NCBI GenBank assembly: GCA_026417555.1
Contig: JAOADA010000010.1
Span: 1 to 50,608, forward strand
From: Brevinematales bacterium
GTDB taxonomy: Bacteria; Spirochaetota; Brevinematia; Brevinematales; Thermospiraceae
Length of the DNA stretch: 50,608 nt
Reading direction: 5' to 3'
In this document: piece after piece, positions 1 through 8,160 of the stretch
How the letters are laid out: each line of letters starts with the position of its first letter
How positions within the stretch are numbered: the stretch's first letter is position 1
Made by a program: the position numbers and the translations under genes
Notes under the pieces: model-generated
Databases searched by the model: none
Seen by the model: the letters and a program-made list of their open reading frames with translations, nothing else
Told to the model about the DNA's origin: nothing

Positions 1-67
1 GGCTACAGGTGTAAGCGCAGTAATGCGTTGAGCCGAGTAGTACTAATCGGCCATAAGCCTTGACCTT
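1..67 (+). rRNA. 23S ribosomal RNA, 3' end (partial)
   Basis: The first ~67 bases match the conserved 3' terminus of bacterial 23S rRNA: the GTGTAAGCGCAG...GCGTTGAGC hairpin, the GTACTAATCGG element and a closing CTTGACC strand that would pair with the 5' end of the molecule. Only the last ~2% of the gene is in the window. The exact 3' end is estimated from the family pattern. The 5S gene follows after about 38 bases, the usual rrn order. Confidence 0.95.
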
Positions 68-105
68 TTACCTTTCAGTCTCCTGTCTTATCGTTGTTTT
101 TTTTT

Positions 106-212
106 GCTCTCGACCATAGCGGAGGGGGTACACCCGGTCCCATTCCGAACCCGGAAGTTAAGCCCTCCGTCGCCGATGATACTCCGCAAGGGGGAAAGTA
201 GGTGTCGAGAGC
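106..212 (+). rRNA. rrf: 5S ribosomal RNA
   Basis: The bases include the hallmark 5S loop sequence CCCATTCCGAACCCGGAAG and the preceding GGTACACCCGG. Helix I closes perfectly: GCTCTCGAC at 106-114 pairs with GTCGAGAGC at 204-212, nine base pairs, which sets both ends. The length of 107 bases is slightly short for bacterial 5S. It lies directly downstream of 23S, and a T-run follows helix I at once. Confidence 0.95.
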
Positions 213-225
213 TTTTTTTATTTTT
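211..225 (+). terminator. T-run ending the rRNA operon
   Basis: GCTTTTTTTATTTTT follows the closed 5S helix I, so the 5S stem may itself act as the terminator hairpin. From here to the rpmB promoter at 442 I see no gene or RNA. Confidence 0.5.
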
Positions 226-441
226 GGTGGGACTTTTGTGTATTTCACTTATGTCTGGAAAGGCGACGATGTTCGTGTACCCCCTTTTTTATCCCCCCCT
301 CTGGTCTTTTTCCTGTTCTTCCACTTCCACCACCTCTTTTGAAAAACAAGAGCATACAGCCTCCGAAAGAAGAAATCAGGGAGCCACGATGGCGTGTGTT
401 TTTTGGGATATTTTCAGAAAAGTAAACTTTTTGAAAAATAC

Positions 442-470
442 TTGCTTTTTTTTGTTTTTCCCGTTATAAT
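442..470 (+). promoter_or_regulatory. sigma-70-type promoter of rpmB
   Basis: TTGCTT at 442-447 and TATAAT at 465-470 are separated by exactly 17 bases. The predicted start of transcription is about 477, leaving a short leader before the ribosome site GGAGGA at 492-497. Confidence 0.7.
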
Positions 471-502
471 ATACTTCACTTCAAAGAATATGGAGGAGAA
501 CC

Positions 503-700
503 ATGGCACGTCGGTGTGATATTTGTGGCAAGGGTCCTGTCTATGGCAACAATATCTCCCATTCGCATAAAAAGACGCGAACCCGCTGGGAGCCTAACCT
601 TAAGGAAATGAAGGTTTCGGTAGATGGCAAGACAGTTCGGATGAAGGTATGTATGAGTTGTCTTCATGCAGGGAAGGCAGATAAGTTTCTTCAGTCTTGA
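503..700 (+). CDS. rpmB: 50S ribosomal protein L28
   Basis: This 65-residue basic protein is ribosomal protein L28, a component of the large subunit. It opens with MARRCDICGKGP, as the family does, and carries two CxxC pairs (C5/C8 and C50/C53), so it is probably the zinc-binding form. The length is normal for the family. GGAGGA sits 5 bases before the ATG. It has its own promoter and a strong terminator and therefore appears to be monocistronic; the rRNA genes just upstream are separated by a T-run. Confidence 0.97.
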   Translation: MARRCDICGKGPVYGNNISHSHKKTRTRWEPNLKEMKVSVDGKTVRMKVCMSCLHAGKADKFLQS

Positions 701-711
701 AGTCGAGGATG

Positions 712-745
712 AAAAAGGCCTGTTAAAAACAGGCCTTTTTTCTTT
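712..745 (+). terminator. rho-independent terminator after rpmB
   Basis: AAAAAGGCCTGTT (712-724) and AACAGGCCTTTTT (728-740) form a 13-bp perfect stem with a 3-base loop, followed by further T residues. This is the strongest terminator in the first 10 kb. Confidence 0.92.
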
Positions 746-846
746 CTTTGTCCTTTTGGAAAAGAAAAAAGCCCAGGGAAAAGTCTTAAAAGAGGGAGTT
801 TTCTGAGTTATAGGACAAAGTATGACGGAAGGGCTTCGTTATTTTA

Positions 847-875
847 TTGAAAAAAAATACGTTTTTTCCTATAAT
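847..875 (+). promoter_or_regulatory. sigma-70-type promoter of the hisG operon
   Basis: TTGAAA at 847-852 and TATAAT at 870-875 are 17 bases apart, ahead of the AAGGAG site (904-909) of hisG. It appears to drive the gene chain that ends with comF at 8053, because no convincing promoter was seen in between. Confidence 0.75.
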
Positions 876-915
876 ATTTCTACAGGGATAAAATGTATTA
901 TACAAGGAGAAAAAG

Positions 916-1554
916 GTGATCACCATTGCCCTCCCCAAAGGACGTCTCGGAGAGGATGCAGAAAAGGTTCTTCTTGCCACGGGAATGATCCAACGACCGG
1001 TGGAGCGAGATTCAAGACGGCTCATTTTTGAGGTAGGAGAGGGGGTAGGTATTCTTCTTGTTCGGGCATGGGACGTGCCCACCTATGTGGAGATGGGAAC
1101 GGCTGACGTTGGAATTTGTGGGAAAGATGATCTCATGGAACATGGGGCGGATGTCCTCGAACTTGTTGATCTCGGGTTTGGAGGGTGTACTATGGCTGTA
1201 GCTACTGTCAATACCCTTTCTCGTCACGATCTCTTTGGGCGAGGGTTTCTTCGTGTGGCAACAAAATACCCTAATGTGGCGAGGCGTTTCTTTGATGGGC
1301 TTTCGCTTCAAACTGAGATTTTGAAACTCTATGGCTCTGTAGAACTGGCAGCCGTGACAGGGCTTTCTGACTGTATTGTTGATATCGTATCGACAGGGGC
1401 AACCTTGAGAGAAAATGGGCTTCATGTTGTCGAACGTATATTTGATTCTACTGCTCGCTGGATTGTGAATAGACGAAGTTTTTACCTAAAGTATGAAAAG
1501 ATAGCTTATTGGACGGAGAAGATAAAAAAGGCATGTGAGGAGAGAGTCTCATGA
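916..1554 (+). CDS. hisG: ATP phosphoribosyltransferase, short form
   Basis: HisG catalyses the first step of histidine synthesis, joining ATP and PRPP to give phosphoribosyl-ATP. The N-terminus ITIALPKGRL, the GTADVGICGKDD segment and the PRPP-binding stretch DIVSTGATLRENGL are diagnostic. At 212 residues it is the short form, which lacks the C-terminal regulatory domain and in known systems works with the HisRS-like subunit HisZ. No hisZ or other his gene is in the window. The start is GTG at 916, six bases after AAGGAG. Its stop overlaps the start of the next gene (ATGA), so the two should be translationally coupled. Confidence 0.95.
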   Translation: MITIALPKGRLGEDAEKVLLATGMIQRPVERDSRRLIFEVGEGVGILLVRAWDVPTYVEMGTADVGICGKDDLMEHGADVLELVDLGFGGCTMAVATVNTLSRHDLFGRGFLRVATKYPNVARRFFDGLSLQTEILKLYGSVELAAVTGLSDCIVDIVSTGATLRENGLHVVERIFDSTARWIVNRRSFYLKYEKIAYWTEKIKKACEERVS

Positions 1555-2672
1555 TTTCTCAGCGTTCAAAACGACTTGATTCTTCAGGGATTCGAAAGGT
1601 TTTTGAACTGGCCGCAAAGATTGAAGATCCTGTTAACTTGAGTATAGGACAGCCAGACTTTGATGTTTTGGATGAGGCAAAAGAGGCAGCAATTGAGGCT
1701 ATCCGTAAGGGATTTAACCGTTATACGGTGACGCAGGGGATTGAGGAGCTTCGTGGAGCCATTTTGGCAGAGATTCAACGAACCCGTGGGAAAAGGTACG
1801 AGATGTCACAGGTGATGATTACGTCAGGGGTTTCTGGGGGATTAATGCTGGCTCTCTTGTCTCTGCTTGATCCCGGGGATGAGGTGATTATTTTTGATCC
1901 TTATTTTGTGATGTACAAGCACCTTGTTCATCTTCTTGATGGGAAAGCAGTGATTCTTTCTACCTATCCGAATTTTCGTATTCCTGTTGCTGAGGTGGAG
2001 AAGGTTGTGGGTCCTCGTACCAAGGCGATTATCTTGAATTCTCCTGCTAATCCCACGGGGTATGTGTATTCCGCTGAGGATGTGCGTGCCCTTGTTGAGG
2101 TGGCCAAAAAACATGATGTGCTTCTGATTTCTGATGAGATTTACGATGGTTTTGTATACGATGGAGGGTTTACAAGTCCTGTGGGGTGGTATGACAAAGT
2201 GCTTTTGCTGGGGGGATTTTCCAAAACCTATGCCATGACGGGATGGCGTCTTGGGTATGCTATAGGGCCAGCAGATCTGATAGCGACTATGATCAAGCTT
2301 CAGCAGTATTCTTTTGTGTGTGCTCCGGCTCCATTTCAGTATGCTGCTGTCAAGGCCATAGGGCTTGATATTTCTCCTTACGTGGAGGCATATCGGAGGA
2401 AGAGGGATATGGTTTATGAGGGATTACAGGATGTCTTTGATATTGTCAAGCCTGGAGGGGCGTTTTATATGTTCCCTGGGCTCAAGTATGGAAAAGCTTC
2501 AGAGTTTGTGGAGATGGCGATAGCGCATAAGGTACTTATTATTCCTGGCCATGTATTTTCTGAGAGGGATACCCATTTTCGTATCTCGTTTGCCACGGGG
2601 GATGAGGCCCTAAAGAGGGGTATAGATATTCTTCGAAAATTGAGTGAGGCATACTATGCAAAAATATGTTAG
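1551..2672 (+). CDS. PLP-dependent class I/II aminotransferase (aspartate aminotransferase-like)
   Basis: A fold-type I aminotransferase of 373 residues. The PLP lysine is K225 in GGFSKTYAMTGWRLGYA; the cofactor-contacting residues N167 (SPANPTG), D195 and Y198 (SDEIYDG) are present, and the C-terminal substrate-binding arginine is in FRISFA. The SKTYAMTGWR form is typical of subgroup I-beta aspartate or aromatic aminotransferases, not of HisC, whose motif is usually SKAFGLAGLR-like. Coupling to hisG by an ATGA overlap makes a role in histidine or aromatic transamination attractive, but the substrate cannot be read from sequence. Confidence 0.9.
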   Translation: MISQRSKRLDSSGIRKVFELAAKIEDPVNLSIGQPDFDVLDEAKEAAIEAIRKGFNRYTVTQGIEELRGAILAEIQRTRGKRYEMSQVMITSGVSGGLMLALLSLLDPGDEVIIFDPYFVMYKHLVHLLDGKAVILSTYPNFRIPVAEVEKVVGPRTKAIILNSPANPTGYVYSAEDVRALVEVAKKHDVLLISDEIYDGFVYDGGFTSPVGWYDKVLLLGGFSKTYAMTGWRLGYAIGPADLIATMIKLQQYSFVCAPAPFQYAAVKAIGLDISPYVEAYRRKRDMVYEGLQDVFDIVKPGGAFYMFPGLKYGKASEFVEMAIAHKVLIIPGHVFSERDTHFRISFATGDEALKRGIDILRKLSEAYYAKIC

Positions 2673-3831
2673 GTTGGTCTTTTTTCTTCTCGGGGGAATC
2701 TTTCTTGTTTTCTTCATGGGATGTGGACGTCGACCTGCCGTGATGGGCAAAGAGGTATTTCTTGTGGCCCCCTTGGGTAATGAGAGTGGACAGGTAGGGT
2801 CAAACTATGATCTTCTTACCAATGCCGGGATAGTGGATGATGTGGAGATTAAAGATTCTTTGGATGTTCCTACCAGTATCCAGATCCTTGGCAAAAAGGT
2901 GTATATTGCGGACAAATATCGTCGGATGATTGTGGTATTCTCCTTGGGTCAATTTGGACGAGCCATCCCCCAGATGGAGATTTCCAATGTGGGGGAGGGG
3001 TATTCATTTGATACGGTATTTCAGGTGGCTGTCAACAAGTATGGGGATATATATGCCTTGGTTTCCCTTCCTGAAACGAACAGAACCTGGAAAGAGGCAG
3101 AGAGTACGAATGATTTGCATCAGTATGCCATTTACAAATTTGGGTATAATGGGAGGTTCTTGTTTGCTATTGGAATAGGAGGGATAAATACTCCACCTAT
3201 GCCAGCACCGGATTATATTGACCTTGACCTTTTCGGCAATCTGTATGTCTATTTTCGTGAGGAAAGGAATGGGGAACTCTTTTGGAAGGTGAGACGGTAT
3301 TCCTCTTCGGGGGAGTTAAATTTTGAGTTTGATTCTCAGTACCTTTCCAAGAAGCATGAGATTGATGGAGAAACCTACCAGAGTGAGCTCTATGGGATTG
3401 CCAACCTCAGAAATGATGAAAGGCTTCTCTTTTTTACAGGGAATTATCTTTTCAAGAATCATCCCGAGAAGGGAAATCAGTTGGTGGCCTATCGAAATAT
3501 TCTCGAGATGTATAGTATTCTGAAAAATACGGTGAGTCGGCAGTTACTTGATGAGAAAAATAGGCTTGAGGATATCCTCGGGGTTACGTGGGATGATACT
3601 ATTGTGTTGTATGGCTATGATGAAAAGTACAAGGTGGTGCGTTTTCATTTCTATGATATGTTCAAGGATCAGCATAGTTATCAATATGCTCCTGTGTTGA
3701 GTGACTATTATGGGAATTTTGGTTTTTATGTAGCGCCAGATGGAGAGCTGTACTCCATTCTTGTGAAGAATAACAAGCAGTACCTTCTTCTCCACTGGAA
3801 GAAACGGAGTAGAACACGCTTGTTTGAATAA
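2656..3831 (+). CDS. Predicted lipoprotein with beta-propeller-like repeats
   Basis: The 391-residue product begins with a lipoprotein signal: a basic MQKYVR, a hydrophobic stretch and a lipobox FFMGC with the acylated cysteine at residue 23. The mature part has several spaced repeats of the form V-x-I-A/Y-D-x-Y/G-D-I-Y-A-L, for example KKVYIADKYRRMIVVF, NKYGDIYALVS, LFGNLYVYF and APDGELYSIL, which resemble NHL or YVTN-type propeller blades. I do not recognise a specific function. A GTG at 2644 would add four residues; ATG 2656 is preferred because it starts the signal peptide directly. It overlaps the end of the aminotransferase gene, and coaBC follows 5 bases later. Confidence 0.75.
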   Translation: MQKYVRLVFFLLGGIFLVFFMGCGRRPAVMGKEVFLVAPLGNESGQVGSNYDLLTNAGIVDDVEIKDSLDVPTSIQILGKKVYIADKYRRMIVVFSLGQFGRAIPQMEISNVGEGYSFDTVFQVAVNKYGDIYALVSLPETNRTWKEAESTNDLHQYAIYKFGYNGRFLFAIGIGGINTPPMPAPDYIDLDLFGNLYVYFREERNGELFWKVRRYSSSGELNFEFDSQYLSKKHEIDGETYQSELYGIANLRNDERLLFFTGNYLFKNHPEKGNQLVAYRNILEMYSILKNTVSRQLLDEKNRLEDILGVTWDDTIVLYGYDEKYKVVRFHFYDMFKDQHSYQYAPVLSDYYGNFGFYVAPDGELYSILVKNNKQYLLLHWKKRSRTRLFE

Positions 3832-3836
3832 GTGGT

Positions 3837-5006
3837 ATGAGAATAGTATTTGGTATCAGCGGTGGTATTGCGGCGTACAAGATCCCGCAGGTTATTCGTC
3901 GGCTTGTCCAAAGAGGACATGAGGTTGAGGTAGTGATGACACAAGCAGCTACCCAGATAGTGTCCCCTTTTCTCTTGCAAACCCTCTCAAAGAAGCCTGT
4001 TTGGGTGAAGGATTTTGATGTTCGTCGTCCCCTTGCCCATATTGAGCTAGGAGATTGGTGTGATGTGATGGTCGTAGCTCCAGCGACGGCCAATACCGTG
4101 GCCAAGTTTGCTGGAGGGTTGGCAGATAACCTTCTGACAGCCACTTTTCTTGCCTGTGATAAACGCAAGGTTATTTTTCCCGCGATGAACGTAAAAATGT
4201 ATGAAAATCCTCTTACGAGGCGGAATATAGAAATTCTTCGGTCTGTAGGCTGTGAGGTATACGAACCAGAGGTGGGAGAACTTGCCTGTGGTTATAAGGG
4301 GAGAGGGAGACTTCCTGATGAGGAGGTGATTCTTGGGGTGGTGGATAGGGATCCCCTGAAACCGCTTGAGGGGTTGCGTGTGGTGGTAACGACAGGGGCG
4401 ACCATAGAACCTGTGGATCCTGTGCGTTATCTCTCAAATTTCTCGTCGGGCAAAATGGGGATAGCCTTGGCCAAGCGGTTGTATGCTTTGGGCGCGGAGG
4501 TTCTTCTTGTGGCAGGGAAAACGGATATGCCATTACCAGCGTATATTCCCTCTCAGCAGGTACGAACGACGGAGGATATGCTTCTGACACTTCAGCAGGT
4601 CATGGCAAGATATGATGTGCTTCTTATGGCAGCGGCACCAGCGGATTTTCGTGTCTCACGCCTATCAGAGGAAAAAATCAAAAGATCTGGTACCCTCTCT
4701 CTCGATTTGGTTGCGAACCCGGATATTCTTGCCACACTTCATCAGAATTATCCTACCAAGAGGCTTATTGGTTTTTCTCTTGAGATGAAAGGTGGTGAGG
4801 CTTATGCCAAGGAGAAGATGGTCAAGAAAGGGTTGGATGCGATTGTTCTCAATATGGTATCGCCAGATTTTCATCCCATGGGCTCTGATGAGAATGAGGT
4901 AACCATCTATACGGCATCGGGAGAAGAATGGCGCCTTGCCCGTTTGCCAAAACATCTCGTTGCGGAAAAAGTGATTGCCTATCTTTTTCTTGGAGAACGA
5001 GAATGA
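3837..5006 (+). CDS. coaBC: Bifunctional phosphopantothenoylcysteine decarboxylase / phosphopantothenate-cysteine ligase
   Basis: CoaBC carries out two consecutive steps of coenzyme A synthesis: ligation of cysteine to 4'-phosphopantothenate (CoaB) and FMN-dependent decarboxylation (CoaC). The N-terminal flavoprotein domain shows GISGGIAAYK, the active-site histidine region PLAHIELGDW, the PAMNVKM motif and the ACG loop that covers the substrate. The CoaB domain begins near residue 180 with VTTGATIEPVDPVRYLSN and the FSSGKMG stretch. The length of 389 residues is normal. Its stop overlaps the ruvC start (ATGA). Confidence 0.96.
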   Translation: MRIVFGISGGIAAYKIPQVIRRLVQRGHEVEVVMTQAATQIVSPFLLQTLSKKPVWVKDFDVRRPLAHIELGDWCDVMVVAPATANTVAKFAGGLADNLLTATFLACDKRKVIFPAMNVKMYENPLTRRNIEILRSVGCEVYEPEVGELACGYKGRGRLPDEEVILGVVDRDPLKPLEGLRVVVTTGATIEPVDPVRYLSNFSSGKMGIALAKRLYALGAEVLLVAGKTDMPLPAYIPSQQVRTTEDMLLTLQQVMARYDVLLMAAAPADFRVSRLSEEKIKRSGTLSLDLVANPDILATLHQNYPTKRLIGFSLEMKGGEAYAKEKMVKKGLDAIVLNMVSPDFHPMGSDENEVTIYTASGEEWRLARLPKHLVAEKVIAYLFLGERE

Positions 5007-5482
5007 GGGTGATAGGGATTGATCCCGGTCTGGAACGTCTTGGGTATGGAGTTGTTGAGGGAGGTCCTTCTCAAGCGAAGGTATGTGGATATGGGCTGGT
5101 CACTACTGACAAGGAAAAACCTGTTCAAGAGAGGTTAAAAACCCTTTATGAAGATGTAGGGGTGTTGATAGAGCGTTATACCCCGGATCTTTTGGTGATG
5201 GAGGATCTCATTTTTTCGAGAAATGTGACGACAGCCATGGTTGTGAGTGCGGTGAGGGGAGTGGTGATGCTTTTGGCTGCTCAACGAGGGCTTGGTTTTC
5301 GAGAGGTTTCTCCGTCGCAATTAAAGAAAATCATTTGTGGCAATGGACGTGCTACAAAAACACAGATCAAGCGAGCTCTTCAGTATGTGTTGGGTATCTC
5401 TGATATAGCAGGGACAGATGATGTGGCAGATGCTTTGGCTTTGGCCTTTGTAGGGACACTGTATCGAACACCTGGAGTATAA
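5003..5482 (+). CDS. ruvC: Holliday junction resolvase RuvC
   Basis: RuvC cuts Holliday junctions symmetrically during recombination and works with RuvAB. All four acidic catalytic residues are visible: D7 in GIDPG, E67 in LVMEDLIF, D140 and D143 in TDDVADALALA. The 159-residue length matches the family. The open frame reaches upstream to 4928, but the true start is ATG 5003: it begins the conserved MRVIGIDPG and overlaps the coaBC stop. No ruvA or ruvB is next to it. Confidence 0.96.
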   Translation: MRVIGIDPGLERLGYGVVEGGPSQAKVCGYGLVTTDKEKPVQERLKTLYEDVGVLIERYTPDLLVMEDLIFSRNVTTAMVVSAVRGVVMLLAAQRGLGFREVSPSQLKKIICGNGRATKTQIKRALQYVLGISDIAGTDDVADALALAFVGTLYRTPGV

Positions 5483-5493
5483 GGAGGCACACG

Positions 5494-7341
5494 ATGTGTG
5501 GTATTGTTGGTTATATTGGAACACGAGATGCAAAGGAGATCCTTCTTGATGGTTTAAGCCGGTTAGAGTATCGAGGATATGATTCTGCAGGGGTAGCCTT
5601 GATGGAACAGAATGGTGCCCTTGCTATAGAAAAGCAGGTAGGCAAAATAGTAAATCTTCGCAATGCGGTGTTTCGCCGTTTTCATAACCAGAGTTTTGCG
5701 CTTGGGATTGGTCATACACGGTGGGCTACCCATGGAGGAGTGACTCGAGAGAACGCTCATCCCCATGTGAGTGTTTCAGGAAGGATTGCCCTTGTTCACA
5801 ATGGGATTATAGAAAACTATATGAGTCTCAAACAGTATCTTCTCCAGCATGGCTATACCTTTACTTCAGAGACAGATACCGAGGTTTTGGTTCATCTCAT
5901 CGAGGATTTTTACAAGCGAGAGGGAAATCGCAATCTCCAATCGGCAGTAATGGAGGCCCTGAAGGTAGTTGAAGGGACGTATGGAATTGCAGTTATATGT
6001 TCGGATGAGCCATATAAGATTGTGGCAGCAAGAAATGGAAGTCCTCTTGTTATCGGGATAGGAGAAAACGAAATGTTTGTGGCTTCCGATGTCAACGCCC
6101 TTCTTCCCTATACGAGAAATGTGATTTATCTTGAAGATAAGGAATTGGTCGTTCTCAAAAGTCAAAACTATAAAGCCTATGATCTTGACTATCAACGAAT
6201 TGACAAAGAGATATTTCACGTCGAATGGGATCTAAGTGCTATTGAACTAGGAAGTTTTGAGACCTATATGGAAAAGGAAATTTTCGAACAACCAGAAGCT
6301 CTCTTAAATGCACTTCGTGGGCGTGTGCACGAAGAGAATGGTATGGTCAAGTTCGGGGGACTTAATATGACAGATGATGAGCTTCGAGATATTCATCGGA
6401 TTGTGATTACAGCATGTGGGACAAGCTGGCATGCAGCCCTTATTGGGAAATACCTCATAGAGCGTTTTGGTGAGGTTCCTGTTGAGGTAGATTATGCCTC
6501 TGAGTTTCGGTATCGCAATCCTATCCTCAAGAAAAATGACCTTGTCCTTGTGATCAGTCAATCAGGAGAGACCGCAGATACCCTTGAGGCTCTCAGAGAG
6601 GCCAAGAGAAAAGGAGTAAAGGTATTAGGCATAACGAATGTTGTGGGAAGTACGATTGCGAGAGAAAGTGATGGGGGGATTTATCTTCATGCAGGTCCTG
6701 AGATTGGTGTGGCTTCAACCAAAGCCTTTACAAACCAGGTGGTGAGTTTGATTCTTTTTGCGATTTATCTCGGTCGTATTAAAAACATGAGCCTTTATGA
6801 AGGACAACGGCTTTTGAAAGAGCTCCTCACTATTCCTGAAAAAATGAAACAGATCCTTTCCCAAAAACCTGTGATACAAGAGATGGCAAAAAAATATAGT
6901 GAGGCAAGGAATTTTCTCTACCTTGGCAGGGGGTTTAATTATCCTGTAGCACTCGAGGGGGCTTTGAAACTCAAAGAGATTTCGTATATCCATGCTGAGG
7001 GCTACCCCGCCGCAGAGATGAAACACGGGCCGATTGCTCTTATTGATGAATTTATGCCTGTGGTGTTTATTGCTCCACGAGATGCTCTCTATGAAAAAAT
7101 TGTAAGTAATATTCATGAAGTCAAGGCGCGTCATGGAAAAGTGATCGCTGTCCTGACAGAAAAGGATGAGCATGTGCTTCCCTATGTGGATGAGGTGCTC
7201 TATGTGCCGCCAACCATTGAGGAATTCTCTCCCCTGTTGACAGTGATCCCCCTTCAGTTGTTAGCCTATGAGATTGCAAGGCTCAGGGGATTAGATGTGG
7301 ACAAGCCACGCAATCTTGCCAAATCCGTTACGGTGGAGTAA
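5494..7341 (+). CDS. glmS: Glutamine-fructose-6-phosphate aminotransferase (isomerizing)
   Basis: GlmS makes glucosamine-6-phosphate from fructose-6-phosphate and glutamine, the entry to peptidoglycan and other amino sugars. The N-terminal Ntn glutaminase domain starts MCGIVGYIG with the nucleophile C2; two SIS sugar-isomerase domains follow, with ITACGTSWHA and SQSGETADTLEAL, and the protein ends in the family signature LAKSVTVE. The 615-residue length is standard. AAGGAGG (5481-5487) serves an ATG only 11 bases after ruvC, which leaves no room for a glmS ribozyme. Confidence 0.98.
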   Translation: MCGIVGYIGTRDAKEILLDGLSRLEYRGYDSAGVALMEQNGALAIEKQVGKIVNLRNAVFRRFHNQSFALGIGHTRWATHGGVTRENAHPHVSVSGRIALVHNGIIENYMSLKQYLLQHGYTFTSETDTEVLVHLIEDFYKREGNRNLQSAVMEALKVVEGTYGIAVICSDEPYKIVAARNGSPLVIGIGENEMFVASDVNALLPYTRNVIYLEDKELVVLKSQNYKAYDLDYQRIDKEIFHVEWDLSAIELGSFETYMEKEIFEQPEALLNALRGRVHEENGMVKFGGLNMTDDELRDIHRIVITACGTSWHAALIGKYLIERFGEVPVEVDYASEFRYRNPILKKNDLVLVISQSGETADTLEALREAKRKGVKVLGITNVVGSTIARESDGGIYLHAGPEIGVASTKAFTNQVVSLILFAIYLGRIKNMSLYEGQRLLKELLTIPEKMKQILSQKPVIQEMAKKYSEARNFLYLGRGFNYPVALEGALKLKEISYIHAEGYPAAEMKHGPIALIDEFMPVVFIAPRDALYEKIVSNIHEVKARHGKVIAVLTEKDEHVLPYVDEVLYVPPTIEEFSPLLTVIPLQLLAYEIARLRGLDVDKPRNLAKSVTVE

Positions 7342-7342
7342 C

Positions 7343-8053
7343 ATGTCTCTTTGGAAAACCCAATGTTTTGTGTGTGGGCGAGTGCTGGGACACCATGATG
7401 GCAAGCTGGTGTGTGATGAGGAACTCACAAAGGTGAAGGGGGTGGCGTCCTGGGAGAAGCGTTGTACGCATTGTGATCAAAGGCTACAACTTTCTTCCCA
7501 AGAAGGGTTGTGTTATGATTGTTTCTGGCGATTTTCTTTGGGGGAGGTGGCTCTTGACAAAAGTTTTGCGCTTTTTTACTATGAAGGGGTGGTGAAATAT
7601 CTCTATCAGCAATTTAAGTTTGAGGGGAAGAAAACAGCCCTGGATGATCTCTGCACCCTCACTGAAAACCGAAAATCCGAATGGGTTTCACGGCTTCCTG
7701 AGGTGGAGGTGATTATACCGCTTCCTTCTTCCTGGATGACAAACTGGAAGAGGGGGTTTTCTCCTGTGAGCATGTTCTGGAGGAGGTTTTTTCCCCAATT
7801 GCAGGAGGATATTCTTGCGAGAAAAGGCGGAAGAACTCCCCAAAAAGTGCTTGATAGGGATGCCCGGCGACAGTATATCCAGCAGCAGTTTTGGGTTCGT
7901 TACCCAGAGAAAATAAGGGGAAAGAGGGTTCTTGTAGTTGATGACATCTATACCACCGGAAGTACTCTTGAAGAGGTAGCCAGGATAATGAAACACTATG
8001 GTGCTAGAGAGGTTTTTGCCCTTGTGATATGTCGAGATGGGTTTGCCTTGTGA
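7343..8053 (+). CDS. comF: ComF-family phosphoribosyltransferase-like protein
   Basis: The 236-residue product has the ComF layout: an N-terminal zinc-ribbon with several cysteine pairs (CFVCGR, CTHCDQ, CYDC) and a C-terminal type I phosphoribosyltransferase domain with the PRPP loop VLVVDDIYTTGST. ComF proteins are needed for DNA uptake in naturally competent bacteria, but their biochemical role is unsettled. The frame is open to 7295; ATG 7343 is chosen because GGTGGAG precedes it and it sits just after the glmS stop. It is the last gene of the hisG chain. Confidence 0.88.
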   Translation: MSLWKTQCFVCGRVLGHHDGKLVCDEELTKVKGVASWEKRCTHCDQRLQLSSQEGLCYDCFWRFSLGEVALDKSFALFYYEGVVKYLYQQFKFEGKKTALDDLCTLTENRKSEWVSRLPEVEVIIPLPSSWMTNWKRGFSPVSMFWRRFFPQLQEDILARKGGRTPQKVLDRDARRQYIQQQFWVRYPEKIRGKRVLVVDDIYTTGSTLEEVARIMKHYGAREVFALVICRDGFAL

Positions 8054-8090
8054 TGAGAGCGGGGAAATTGCGGGTTTTTCCTGGAAAAAG

Positions 8091-8118
8091 TAAGGCAAGC
8101 CTCAAGAAATGCCGATAT
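8091..8118 (+). promoter_or_regulatory. Candidate sigma-28 (FliA/SigD) flagellar promoter
   Basis: The 8-mer GCCGATAT at 8111-8118 matches the -10 consensus of sigma-D/sigma-28 promoters exactly. TAAG at 8091-8094 lies 16 bases upstream, close to the TAAA -35 of that class. It precedes the FlcA-like gene by about 40 bases and differs from the sigma-70-type promoters elsewhere in the window. Confidence 0.6.
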
Positions 8119-8160
8119 ATACAAAAAAGGTGTACCTTGAAGGGTAGGTAAGAAGAAGCC

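Noticed and set aside
104-469. 121-codon open frame over the 5S gene
   Set aside because: It runs through the complete 5S rRNA and has no ribosome site; it is a chance frame.
5483-5493. glmS ribozyme or riboswitch before glmS
   Set aside because: Only 11 bases separate ruvC and glmS, far too short for the ribozyme.
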